Notes under the pieces: generated by a model
What the model saw: the letters and a program-made list of their open reading frames with translations, nothing else
Told to the model about the DNA's origin: nothing
The model's database searches: none
Program-made: the position numbers and the translations under genes
From: Bacteroidaceae bacterium
GTDB taxonomy: Bacteria; Bacteroidota; Bacteroidia; Bacteroidales; Bacteroidaceae
Assembly (NCBI GenBank): GCA_017471185.1
Contig: JAFUVZ010000084.1
Coordinates: 1 to 46,175 of the forward strand
Direction of reading: 5' to 3'
Length of the DNA stretch: 46,175 nucleotides
Shown: positions 1 through 8,400 of the stretch, piece by piece
How positions within the stretch are numbered: position 1 is the first letter of the stretch
Layout of the letters: the number at the start of each line of letters is the position of its first letter

Positions 1-89
1 AGCTTAGACAGCGATATGCTCGTGGTGTTTTTTGCGACTTTCTCCGACAGAAGCGCAACTGACTGATACCGTTGTGCTTCCTGATTATT

Positions 90-125
90 AGCGACCTTTT
101 CCGACCTTCGGAGAGGTCGCTTTTT
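90..125 (+). terminator. Intrinsic terminator before the P5-like gene
   Basis: AGCGACCT (90-97) pairs with AGGTCGCT (114-121). A small inner hairpin (CCGA/TCGG, 101-111) sits in the loop and a T-run follows at 121-125. It should end transcription of whatever gene lies to the left of the window. Bases 1-89 hold no gene I can identify; two short frames there run in from the left edge and stop at 62 and 66. Confidence 0.7.
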
Positions 126-163
126 CCGTGCCTTTTTATCCCTCTGGAAGCTTTGTTTTATCC

Positions 164-171
164 TATCTTTG
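164..171 (+). promoter_or_regulatory. Candidate -7 box for the P5-like gene
   Basis: TATCTTTG matches the Bacteroidetes -7 consensus TAnnTTTG and lies 66 bp before the ATG at 238. No good TTTG -33 box is found at the usual 19-21 bp spacing, so this rests on the -7 match alone. Confidence 0.4.
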
Positions 172-237
172 CCCCCGCAATCTGGCGCCAAGGTGATTGC
201 AGCTAACAGGAAGTTGAACGATTAAAAACAAAGATTG

Positions 238-762
238 ATGAAAGAAAGTAGAGGTTTCAGAAACAACAACCCCTTGAACATCCGCAGGGGGATGACACAC
301 TGGACTGGCCAGTGTGAGCAACAGACCGACAGGGCGTTCGTGCAGTTTAAGTCGATGGCGCATGGCTACCGTGCGGCATGGCGTGTACTGGCGAGTTATT
401 ACCGGCGTTTCCAGACTTTGGAGAAGCAGCCGTTCTGTGTGAGGAACATCATCAGCCGCTGGGCTCCTCCCGGCGACGGGAATGATACAGAGGGCTATAT
501 CAGCCAGGTGCTTATGCTGATTACCCAGCTGCCCGATGACAAGCTGAAACGCTGTTTTGACGGTGAGAACATCATTGAGGTGGTCATTGGCTCGGCAGGC
601 GGGCGTGAGAACCTGATGCCGCCTGAGACATTGGAAGGCAAGCGTCAGCTCACCAAGCTCCTGAAGGCCATGACCTGTGTGGAGAACGGCTGCTCCCTGA
701 AGGATGTTCCGGCAAGGGAAATCGCCCGTGGCTACGGCCTGGCGTTCCGGATTAGGGAGTAG
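238..762 (+). CDS. P5-like phage lysozyme-family protein
   Basis: A 174-aa protein with no signal peptide or membrane segment. Its opening (RGFRNNNPLNIRRG, about residues 5-18) and the later RWAPPGDGNDTEGYI segment (about residues 75-89) are the hallmarks of Bacteroidetes proteins annotated as structural protein P5, a lysozyme-like family named after a phage PRD1 protein. From family knowledge it may cleave peptidoglycan; no catalytic residue is assigned here. The frame extends to a TTG just upstream, but the ATG at 238 is the natural start. It stands alone between hairpin terminators at 90-125 and 800-826. No other phage gene is visible, so it is either a domesticated phage gene or a remnant. 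The family call is by pattern recognition; the activity is inferred. Confidence 0.7.
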   Translation: MKESRGFRNNNPLNIRRGMTHWTGQCEQQTDRAFVQFKSMAHGYRAAWRVLASYYRRFQTLEKQPFCVRNIISRWAPPGDGNDTEGYISQVLMLITQLPDDKLKRCFDGENIIEVVIGSAGGRENLMPPETLEGKRQLTKLLKAMTCVENGCSLKDVPAREIARGYGLAFRIRE

Positions 763-790
763 TGAGTAGGATGATGGAAATGGATAACCG

Positions 791-826
791 TTAAAAAGAA
801 AGCTGCTCTCTTTACGGGAGCAGCTT
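791..826 (-). terminator. Terminator of the GH78 gene
   Basis: AAGCTGCTC (800-808) and GAGCAGCTT (818-826) form a perfect 9-bp stem with a 9-nt loop. On the minus strand it is followed by a T-rich tract (799-791), so it mainly serves the rhamnosidase gene ending at 907. It may also block transcription arriving from the P5-like gene on the plus strand. Confidence 0.75.
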
Positions 827-906
827 ACAAAAGTGAGCACAAAAGGGATGGTTCTTATTGTGCACTCCCCTTACTAAGGGAAGCATGAGCCTTTTCATGA
901 CTTTGC

Positions 907-3309
907 CTATAGTTTAAAAGTATTCACACCACCTTTTAACTGATGGTCTTTGCCGTTATAGCGCAAGGTACCTGTGAGTCCTTGAGGAAGAGTGACGGTA
1001 GCCTCCAGCTTCTTGCCCTGTTTGTAGCTTACCAGGATATCACCCTTTGGATGAGGAACAGAACCGCTTACTTCCTGTAGCTTGCCTGGGGCAGGGGTGA
1101 TGAGTACCTTGCTGAAACCTGGAGCATCGCTATGTACACCCAGAACGGTACGCAAAAACTCAATGTTCATGCTTGCACTCCAAGCGTGACAGTCGCTTCT
1201 GCTTGGTTCCGGTGACTCCATAGCAGTGGTAAGCCCCACCTTGAATAGGTCGGTATAAGTAGAGATGTGGTCGAGTAACAGGTCACCGCAACCCACCTTA
1301 TCCATTGCCATGTGTAGATAGTACTGATAATATATGGTGGCTTGGTTCAGTCCCTCCGCCGTCAGGATCCGTTCGCACAATGCTTTGGCCTCATTACCCT
1401 TGATGATACCAGTCAGGATAGCGAGGATATTGGAATGTTGAGAGTAGTTACGATGGTCATGTGTATCGGCATAAAGCTGGCGGTCAGCATCCCAGTATTT
1501 AGCGTTGAATCCGCTACGTATATGTGACGCGATATCTGCATAGTGGTCAGCCATACCTTTGATTCCCATGGCGTTCTCCATCTCTATCACTTCATCGAGA
1601 GCCATCAGGTAGTCAAGGTCCTGCAACGCCGAGTTACCATGATCCTCACGAGGAATCACACCGCGCTGGAAGCCTTCAGACCAGTCACAGAAATACCAGA
1701 ACGGAATCTTGTCTAAGCTATAGTCGTCTTTGAGGAATGACTCATACCAAGCCAGGATGCTTCTCATGGCAGGAAGCAAGGTCTTGACATAGGCTTCGTC
1801 GCCACGCATCATCCAATAGTCGTATGCGATGCCAATCCAAGAGAGTGAGTATGAAGGAATCAACTGTCCCAAGTCATCGGGATAACGGCTCAGGGTAATG
1901 CCCTCATTGTTCATGGAATGGCGTCCCATCTCTATGGCGTTCTTCACCATATATTCGTCGCGTGTGTTATACATGGTGAGCATCGTCTGGATACGGGTAT
2001 CGCCGAAATACATCAGCTGCTCGTAATAAGGACAATCCATGTAGGTCTCGTTGGCACAGAGCCTGGCAGTGCGCCATCCCACTTCCAGCAAATCATCGTA
2101 TAGCTGGTTTCCAGGAGCCTTGAAAGAACTTGCCAGTTGGAAAGGATATGCACTGAATGTGCCATATATATCATTGATTTCCAAAGGCTCTTCCTTTGTC
2201 TCAATTTCCACCTGTACATATCTCCAGGTGCGCCACCAGAGCGGAGTGAACAGCCTTTGTGAACCTCCGTCGGCAGTAATGACGTCCTGATAACCCACAA
2301 ACTTCTTGCCTTCCACTTCGTTTCGGTTACCCTTGGCTCCTGTAACCCGTCCTTTCTCATTCACCTCATAGAGTGATTCCGCATAGCCGATGTTGATGAC
2401 GGCATCCTTGCCCTTGCTGAAGAGCATGGAAAGATAGCCTGTAGTCAAGACACTGTTGTCGAGCAATAGCTTCGCCTGTGTATTGGCAGGAACGGTCAGT
2501 GTAACGGGACGTTTAAGGAAACCTTCAGGGACGTTTACTCCCTCAGCCAGCCTGACGGAAGAAAGACGTTGTGGTGTCTGCTCCATCTGTGGAATAGGAG
2601 AGGGGATCAAAGGCAGGCTATAGCTGTCTTCCGCACCTTTTAAACCGCCAGGCATAGAGCCTCTTGCGTTGAGCCAATGACTGTCGTCGAAACCTGCCTG
2701 TTCCCATCCCCAAGGATAGAGACTCGCGTCAATCTTCTCTGTGGCGCCGGCTGCATAATAGCCCAATACCTGGCTATATCCTACAGGATTTGGCGTATAG
2801 GCTGAGTTGCGTATCGCTTTCCAACTACGGTCTGTATTGATGCCTTTCTCAGCATCCGTATTACCCTGTACTATGAAGCAAGCAGAGCCTCCGCTCATCT
2901 GAGCCACAGGCTTTTGTGAGGCAAAGTTCCACACGACAGCTGCAATCTGGTTGTCGCCGGCTTTCAGGTACGGAGCTATGTCAACAGTCTCGAAGTTCCA
3001 GTTCTTGATGTCACTACGCGCAGGTCCCAGTGATGCAAGCTGTCCGTTGACATACAGTTTGTAACGGTTGTCTGCAGAGACATGGATAACATACTGATCA
3101 GGTTTCTCATTTAAAGTTAATGTCTTGCGGAAATGATACACGCCAAATTCACTGGCGTTTTCATTAGCCGCTGAAACCCAGATGGCTTTCCATGGTTTCG
3201 TCATGATTTCCTCGCTGATGAGTCTTTGGTTGTAACCTGGCAGATGAATCTGTGCAGATAAGGTTATACCTGTCATCAAAGCCAGAAGAAAGGAAGATAG
3301 TTTTTTCAT
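907..3309 (-). CDS. Secreted GH78 alpha-L-rhamnosidase
   Basis: An 800-aa protein. The start chosen is the ATG at 3309, which begins a clean signal peptide (MKKLSSFLLALMTGITLSAQ) about 20 residues long; the open frame runs 33 codons further upstream but lacks signal character. An N-terminal beta-sandwich region is followed by the GH78 (alpha/alpha)6 barrel, recognised by the DCPYYEQLMYFGDTR motif at about residues 425-439, the counterpart of the DCPxREQxGWxGD signature of bacterial rhamnosidases. A C-terminal beta domain with PAPGKLQEVSGSVPHPKGD-type sequence closes it, as usual in the family. It should release terminal rhamnose from plant or microbial glycans in the periplasm or at the cell surface. 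It is monocistronic: tRNA-Phe lies upstream and a terminator downstream. No SusC/D genes are adjacent, so the target glycan cannot be inferred. Confidence 0.9.
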   Translation of the reverse strand: MKKLSSFLLALMTGITLSAQIHLPGYNQRLISEEIMTKPWKAIWVSAANENASEFGVYHFRKTLTLNEKPDQYVIHVSADNRYKLYVNGQLASLGPARSDIKNWNFETVDIAPYLKAGDNQIAAVVWNFASQKPVAQMSGGSACFIVQGNTDAEKGINTDRSWKAIRNSAYTPNPVGYSQVLGYYAAGATEKIDASLYPWGWEQAGFDDSHWLNARGSMPGGLKGAEDSYSLPLIPSPIPQMEQTPQRLSSVRLAEGVNVPEGFLKRPVTLTVPANTQAKLLLDNSVLTTGYLSMLFSKGKDAVINIGYAESLYEVNEKGRVTGAKGNRNEVEGKKFVGYQDVITADGGSQRLFTPLWWRTWRYVQVEIETKEEPLEINDIYGTFSAYPFQLASSFKAPGNQLYDDLLEVGWRTARLCANETYMDCPYYEQLMYFGDTRIQTMLTMYNTRDEYMVKNAIEMGRHSMNNEGITLSRYPDDLGQLIPSYSLSWIGIAYDYWMMRGDEAYVKTLLPAMRSILAWYESFLKDDYSLDKIPFWYFCDWSEGFQRGVIPREDHGNSALQDLDYLMALDEVIEMENAMGIKGMADHYADIASHIRSGFNAKYWDADRQLYADTHDHRNYSQHSNILAILTGIIKGNEAKALCERILTAEGLNQATIYYQYYLHMAMDKVGCGDLLLDHISTYTDLFKVGLTTAMESPEPSRSDCHAWSASMNIEFLRTVLGVHSDAPGFSKVLITPAPGKLQEVSGSVPHPKGDILVSYKQGKKLEATVTLPQGLTGTLRYNGKDHQLKGGVNTFKL

Positions 3310-3334
3310 ATACACATTATTTATTATCGGAGAA

Positions 3335-3342
3335 CAAAAATA
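3335..3342 (-). promoter_or_regulatory. Candidate -7 box for the GH78 gene
   Basis: On the minus strand this reads TATTTTTG, matching TAnnTTTG, 26 bp before the ATG at 3309. The -33 region is A-rich on the plus strand without a clear TTTG. Confidence 0.4.
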
Positions 3343-3431
3343 GGAACAAAATCTGATAAAAAAAATAAAACCCCGAACTTCTTGCGATGCCCAGGGAATT
3401 ATTTGCAAACTAATACTCTTTCTTATGATTG

Positions 3432-3504
3432 TGGTGTCACCAGGAATCGAACCGGGGACACAAGGATTTTCAGTCCTTTACTCTACCAACTGAGCTATGA
3501 CACC
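3432..3504 (-). tRNA. tRNA-Phe (GAA)
   Basis: A 73-nt cloverleaf on the minus strand. The acceptor stem is GGTGTCA/TGACACC, the anticodon stem is AAGGA/TCCTT with loop CTGAAAA (anticodon GAA, phenylalanine), and the T-loop sequence is GGTTCGATTCC. The discriminator base is A. The next bases are CAA, so the CCA end is not encoded and must be added by the nucleotidyltransferase. It lies between the GH78 gene and thiL and has its own promoter. Confidence 0.97.
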
Positions 3505-3538
3505 ATCACTTTGCGGTTATCTTTTTCGATAACGGGTG

Positions 3539-3569
3539 CAAAGGTACGTAACTTTTTTGATTCTGCAAA
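3539..3569 (-). promoter_or_regulatory. Promoter of tRNA-Phe
   Basis: On the minus strand, TTTG (3569-3566), a 19-bp spacer and TACCTTTG (3546-3539) match the Bacteroidetes vegetative promoter. Transcription should begin near 3532, giving a leader of roughly 28 nt that contains a small hairpin (GTTATC/GATAAC, 3516-3533) just before the mature tRNA 5' end. Confidence 0.75.
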
Positions 3570-3598
3570 ACTTTCAACGGAAAAATTTGCGAAAACCG

Positions 3599-4627
3599 TT
3601 ACTTTAATGGATTCCACCCCTGCGCTTTCAGCTCAAACTCCTGTCCGTCACGGGTGATGAGGGCGCATCCCAATTCTGGTTTGGTGATATGGCCGATAAG
3701 TCGTACGTCGCTGATTTCCTGTATCTTCTCATGGTCTGTAAGCGGAACGGTGAACAAAAGTTCATAGTCTTCACCACCGTTTAGGGCACAGGTCGTCAGG
3801 TTCATATTAAATTCTTCCGCCATGGCAGCTGTCTGGTAGTCGATAGGCAGATGCTCCTCATAGATACGGCATCCCTTGCCGCTCTGCTTGCAGATGTGCA
3901 TCAGTTCAGATGACAATCCGTCGGAGATATCCATCATCGCCGTTGGCTTGATGCCTGCATCGTGAAGTTTCTCAATGATGTCCCGTCTTGCCTCAGGCTT
4001 CAACTGGCGTTCCAGGATATACTCCCTACCTGCGAAATCAGGTTGCACGTCCTTGTCGGCGCCAGCCAGCACCTTCTTCTCGCGTTCCAGCAATTGCAGT
4101 CCCATATAAGCTGCACCTAAGTTTCCACTCACGCAAATCAGGTCTGTTTCATGAGCGCCGTTGCGATAAACGATCTGGTCTTCGCCAGCTTCTCCGATAC
4201 AAGTGATACTGATAGTAAGGCCTGTGAGCGATGAAGTGGTGTCACCCCCCACGATATCCACTCCGTAATCTTCGCAAGCCAGTCGGATGCCAGCGTACAA
4301 CTGTTCCATATCCTCCACGGAGAAACGCTTGGAAACGCCCAATGAAACAGTAATCTGGCGAGGTGTCCCGTTCATGGCATAGATGTCGCTGAAGTTCACG
4401 ACGGCAGCTTTGTAGCCTAAGTGCTTCAACGGAGTATATACCAAGTCGAAATGCACGCCCTCCAGAAGCAGGTCGGTTGTCACCAAAACCTGCCTGTCGG
4501 CAGGATAGGAGAGTACTGCGGCATCATCACCTATGCCTTTTTTCGTAGAGTCATTCTGCAGCTGTATGCCTTCAGTGAGGTGGTCAATCAGTCCGAACTC
4601 ACCCAATGTAGCGATTTCTGTTCTCAT
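3599..4627 (-). CDS. thiL: Thiamine-monophosphate kinase
   Basis: 342 aa. Phosphorylates thiamine monophosphate to the active cofactor thiamine diphosphate using ATP, in the cytoplasm. It is recognised by GIGDDAAVL near the N-terminus, DLLLEGVHFDL, the NFSDIYAMNG segment, GGDTTSS and DISDGLSSEL, all conserved Mg-ATP or substrate-binding elements of the PurM/ThiL fold. The ATG at 4627 was chosen because family members begin MRTEI.TLGEFGLI; a TTG four codons upstream overlaps the punA stop. It is last in the SNF2-punA-thiL unit and only 8 bases separate it from punA, so it is probably co-transcribed. No thi genes or TPP riboswitch are adjacent. Confidence 0.95.
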   Translation of the reverse strand: MRTEIATLGEFGLIDHLTEGIQLQNDSTKKGIGDDAAVLSYPADRQVLVTTDLLLEGVHFDLVYTPLKHLGYKAAVVNFSDIYAMNGTPRQITVSLGVSKRFSVEDMEQLYAGIRLACEDYGVDIVGGDTTSSLTGLTISITCIGEAGEDQIVYRNGAHETDLICVSGNLGAAYMGLQLLEREKKVLAGADKDVQPDFAGREYILERQLKPEARRDIIEKLHDAGIKPTAMMDISDGLSSELMHICKQSGKGCRIYEEHLPIDYQTAAMAEEFNMNLTTCALNGGEDYELLFTVPLTDHEKIQEISDVRLIGHITKPELGCALITRDGQEFELKAQGWNPLK

Positions 4628-4635
4628 ATTTTTTC

Positions 4636-5454
4636 TCAAGCACGGTTAATCATTTCACGCATGATGGCCATCATCTGAGGCTCTACCAGGGCAGCTGCCT
4701 TCTGCACCTCCTCGTGGCTTGCCTCGACGGCATCCTCGCCCACACCCATATCAGTGATGACGGAAATGCCGAATATCCTGATGCCGCAATGAACAGCCAC
4801 AATCACTTCAGGCACGGTTGACATACCGACTGCATCGGCACCCCAGGTGCGGAACATACGGTACTCGGCAGGAGTCTCGAAAGTAGGACCCTTGGTAGCC
4901 AGATACACACCATGTTGCACATGAATATTCAATTCTTCGGCAATGGCGTCGGCCTTCTTGATCAGCTCCTTGTCATAAACCTCTTTCATGCCAGGGAATC
5001 GGGGACCGTAAGGGATGTTAGGACCACAGAGCGGGTTGTCGAGTATGTAGTTGATATGGTCAGTGATGATCATCAGGTCGCCCACCTTGAAGCTCGGATT
5101 GGTACCACCGCTGGCGTTAGACACGAATAAAGTCTTGATGCCCAGTTCACGGAACACCCTGACAGGGAAAGTAACTTCCTGAAGGGTATAGCCCTCATAG
5201 AAATGGAAACGTCCCTGCATAGCGATGATGTCTTTCTGGCCTAACTTGCCGAAAATCAACTTACCGCTATGTCCTTCAACGGTAGATACCGGAAAGTTTG
5301 GAATGTCCTTGTATGGAATCTCCGTCTTGTCTGTAATCTCCTTGGCGAGATTACCCAGTCCTGTACCCAGCACGATGGCTGTTTCTGGATTAGTATTCAT
5401 TCTTTCCTTCAGGAACTCAGCGGTTTCCTGAATCTTGCTTAGCATATCATTCAT
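4636..5454 (-). CDS. punA: Purine nucleoside phosphorylase (trimeric type)
   Basis: 272 aa. Phosphorolysis of purine nucleosides to free base and (deoxy)ribose-1-phosphate, in purine salvage. The trimeric PNP/MTAP fold is shown by LGTGLG (29-34), VEGHSGK (59-65), GRFHFYEGY (81-89), SNASGG (112-117), GPTFETPAE (189-197) and GADAVGMSTVPE (205-216). Glu193 corresponds to the purine-binding Glu of PNPs. Where human PNP has Asn243 (SLITN) this protein has Asp235 (SVITD), the residue type found in MTA phosphorylases, so acceptance of 6-aminopurines should be considered. The ATG at 5454 was chosen over a TTG at 5463. It sits 30 bp after the SNF2 gene and 8 bp before thiL. Confidence 0.92.
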   Translation of the reverse strand: MNDMLSKIQETAEFLKERMNTNPETAIVLGTGLGNLAKEITDKTEIPYKDIPNFPVSTVEGHSGKLIFGKLGQKDIIAMQGRFHFYEGYTLQEVTFPVRVFRELGIKTLFVSNASGGTNPSFKVGDLMIITDHINYILDNPLCGPNIPYGPRFPGMKEVYDKELIKKADAIAEELNIHVQHGVYLATKGPTFETPAEYRMFRTWGADAVGMSTVPEVIVAVHCGIRIFGISVITDMGVGEDAVEASHEEVQKAAALVEPQMMAIMREMINRA

Positions 5455-5484
5455 AGTTATCAATATTTTGTTACAACAATCATT

Positions 5485-8400
5485 CTATTCTATATCTTCC
5501 TTCAATAAGTTAATGATGTCTTCGGCTGATATCTTCGTGTTGAGGTCAGTATCTTCTAACAAGGCATCAGCTAAGGATCGTTTTTCATGGTGCAGTCTGA
5601 TGATCTTTTCCTCAACGGTGCCTGAAGAAATCAGTCTGTAAACAGTTACCGGACGTTCTTGACCGATGCGGTAAGCCCTGTCGCTTGCCTGGTCTTCTAT
5701 GGCAGGATTCCACCAGGGGTCAAGATGTATCACAAAGTCGGCGGCTGTTAAGTTCAATCCCAAACCACCAGCCTTCAGGCTGATGAGGAACAACGGGGTA
5801 TCATTTGTCTGGAACGATCTGACAAGATAGCTGCGGATATGGGGGCTTGTATTTCCGTCAAGATACAGATAACGGATACCTAACCTTTCAAGCTCCTTTC
5901 TGATAAGTGCCAAATGACTGGTGAACTGGCTGAAAACCAAAGCTCGATGCCCTCCGTTAATAATATCATCCACAAGCTCTAAGAATACTGCGCTCTTGCT
6001 TGATGGTATCTTTAGTTCAGGATTGATAAGCTGCGGATGGCAGGCTGCCTGGCGAAGCCGGGTAATTTCAGCCAAAGCCTGCATCAGACTGTTTGACTTG
6101 CCGTCAAGATTGTCAAGAGCCTGTTGTCTCAGGTTGTCATAAAGAGCCTTTTCTTCAGCGCTCAGTTCCACATTCATGACAATCTCGGTCTTCCGTGGCA
6201 GTTCGCTCAGCACGTCTTCTTTCGTGCGTCTCAACAGGAACGGTAAGAGCAGACGGCGTAGCTGTTCCTGCCTGCTTAGGTTGTGGTCACGTTCTATCGG
6301 CAAGATGAAGCGTTCGCTAAATTGCTGGAAACTACCCAATAATCCCGGGGTAGCGAACTGAAACAGGTTCCATATCTCGCCCAGATGGTTTTGAATAGGC
6401 GTTCCGGTAAGCAGCAGGCGGAAGTCGCCTTTCAGATTCATGGCGTTTTTCGATGTCTGCGTACCACGGTTCTTGATAGTATGTGCCTCATCCAGTATGA
6501 TGGTGGTCCAGGTTCGTGAGGTAAGCAGATTGTCTTCCGTCACTAATAAGCCATAGGTGGCCAGCACTACATCGCCAGGCCCTGCCTCGTTGATGACGGT
6601 TTCTCTATTAACGCCTGCCTCATTTAACGCCTGCACGTTGATGGCCGGAGCAAAGCGTTTTAGTTCAGCCTTCCAGTTCCGCAACAATGATGTGGGCATT
6701 ATCACCAGTTGGGCTCCTTCAGAAACGCGGCTTTGCATCAAGGTAATACTCTGCAAGGTCTTTCCCAATCCCATGTCATCAGCCAGGCACGCTCCGGCTC
6801 CCCACCAGGCCAGTCGGCTCATCCACACAAATCCTTCATGTTGGTAAGGGCGTAATTCAGCATGTATGTTTTTAGGTATCTCAAACTGCATCCGGTCAGC
6901 CTCTCTGATACGTGTCATTAAAGTATTGAAAGCCTCGTCACTCTTCATCTTCGCTCCCATATCTTCAAGGTCAGCCAGCAGTAATCCGTTGATAGCCGCC
7001 AATTTCAGTTTTTTCCCATTGCCGGCGTTCATGTTATCCAACACTTGCAGCTGTTTGAACAGACTTGCGCTTAACGCTATGTATTCGTCATCGCTCAGGC
7101 GTATGAATCTGCCTTCGGCTTTCTTCAGACGCTCAAGCAGCTCAGTTACCTTTATTTTCTCTTTCTCGTCAATGTTTACTTCGCCGTCAACTTCAAACCA
7201 CTGGCCGATGGACCTGATTTCCAGCTGTAGCCTGTCAGGAGTAATCATCGGCCTGCTCACTTTCATCTTTGCGCCTTGCGGCCATTCCACATAAGCCACG
7301 TCTGTTACCGATCGCAGAGAGTCAAGCAGCCTCAGACATTCTGATGTGTCTAAATACCATACTTCTTCATCGATGGAGTATTTATGCCTGATAGAGTTCA
7401 ATATATCGGTTATGACTTCCAGATTCTGTTTCTCTGCTTCCAGGTCTCGCTTTGTCTGTGTCTTCACGCCATCAATGGTAGTGCTCAGCACCTCTGCCCC
7501 TTTGCCCGGCTTCTGATAAACAGGAAAATCTCCGAATGGCTTCACTGTAGGTGAAACCCAATAAAAACCTTCCTTGGAAGGAGAAATCTGCACGACTGTT
7601 TGCGAGCTGGTCTCTATTGTCTTCATGTTATCCATATTCTTCAGCAAGGGACTCAATATGGTGAAGTTTTCGCTTAGTTTCTGTAGCAGTTGTGTAAGCT
7701 GCTCCTCGCTTTCTTTGGGAAAAGTGTCGCATTCCGCAAAGACTTCAAGCGTTTTCTTCTGAAGGGTGTTCATGGTTACTACCGTGAGCACTTTGTCATT
7801 ATTAGAAGTAACACGGGTGTTCTTGTTCTGGCCGGGTATGGTTACATCTACGTTAGCTGTAATCCTGTAGCCTTCGTTGACAGGCAATACTGACAGCTGT
7901 ACAGGTTCTGAAACGATGTCGAGATGAGTGCCAGTGCCTGATAAGAACACATTGGGGCATCCTACCAGTGCTGCGATAGCTTTCTCCCCTTCAAGTGAGT
8001 AAATGGCGCCTCCCTGCCATTCAGATCTAAAGCTTCTTATCATGCCTGCCAACCGCCTATCGAGATCTGTGTAATAATCTTCATCTCCAGACTTGTAGGT
8101 TTTCAGTGATATTTCCCTGCCTTTATCCCATGTAACGCCTCCGTCATTTGATTTCTGTAATATCGGGGTCACCCTGAAAAAACTTGTGTCCACATAGTAA
8201 ACAATCCTTTTTATTTCAGCCTTCTTCTTAGTCTTTGCCGATGATGGCTCATACAGTATGTTGAGATGTTTGATTACGTGTTCCCATTTCTCAAATTTCC
8301 TGACCTTAGGAACGATAGAAGTAGTCAGTCCCGTCTTCTCTTTCCAGACATCTTTTTGCCTGCCGATGACAGGGAAATCATCGGCATACAGACGTTTCAG

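Noticed and set aside
1-66. C-terminal end of a gene running in from the left edge
   Set aside because: Two frames stay open to 62 and 66, but about 20 codons with no recognisable sequence cannot be assigned to either.
163-840. Long open frame on the minus strand across the P5-like gene
   Set aside because: It lies antisense to a recognisable gene, has no family signature and crosses the GH78 terminator; it is a shadow frame.
907-3309. Polysaccharide utilisation locus around the GH78 or GH92 gene
   Set aside because: No SusC/SusD pair, sensor or sigma/anti-sigma genes lie next to either glycosidase in the window.
3310-4700. TPP riboswitch associated with thiL
   Set aside because: The thiL start lies 8 bp from punA, leaving no room for a leader, and no THI-box motif is seen near the gene.
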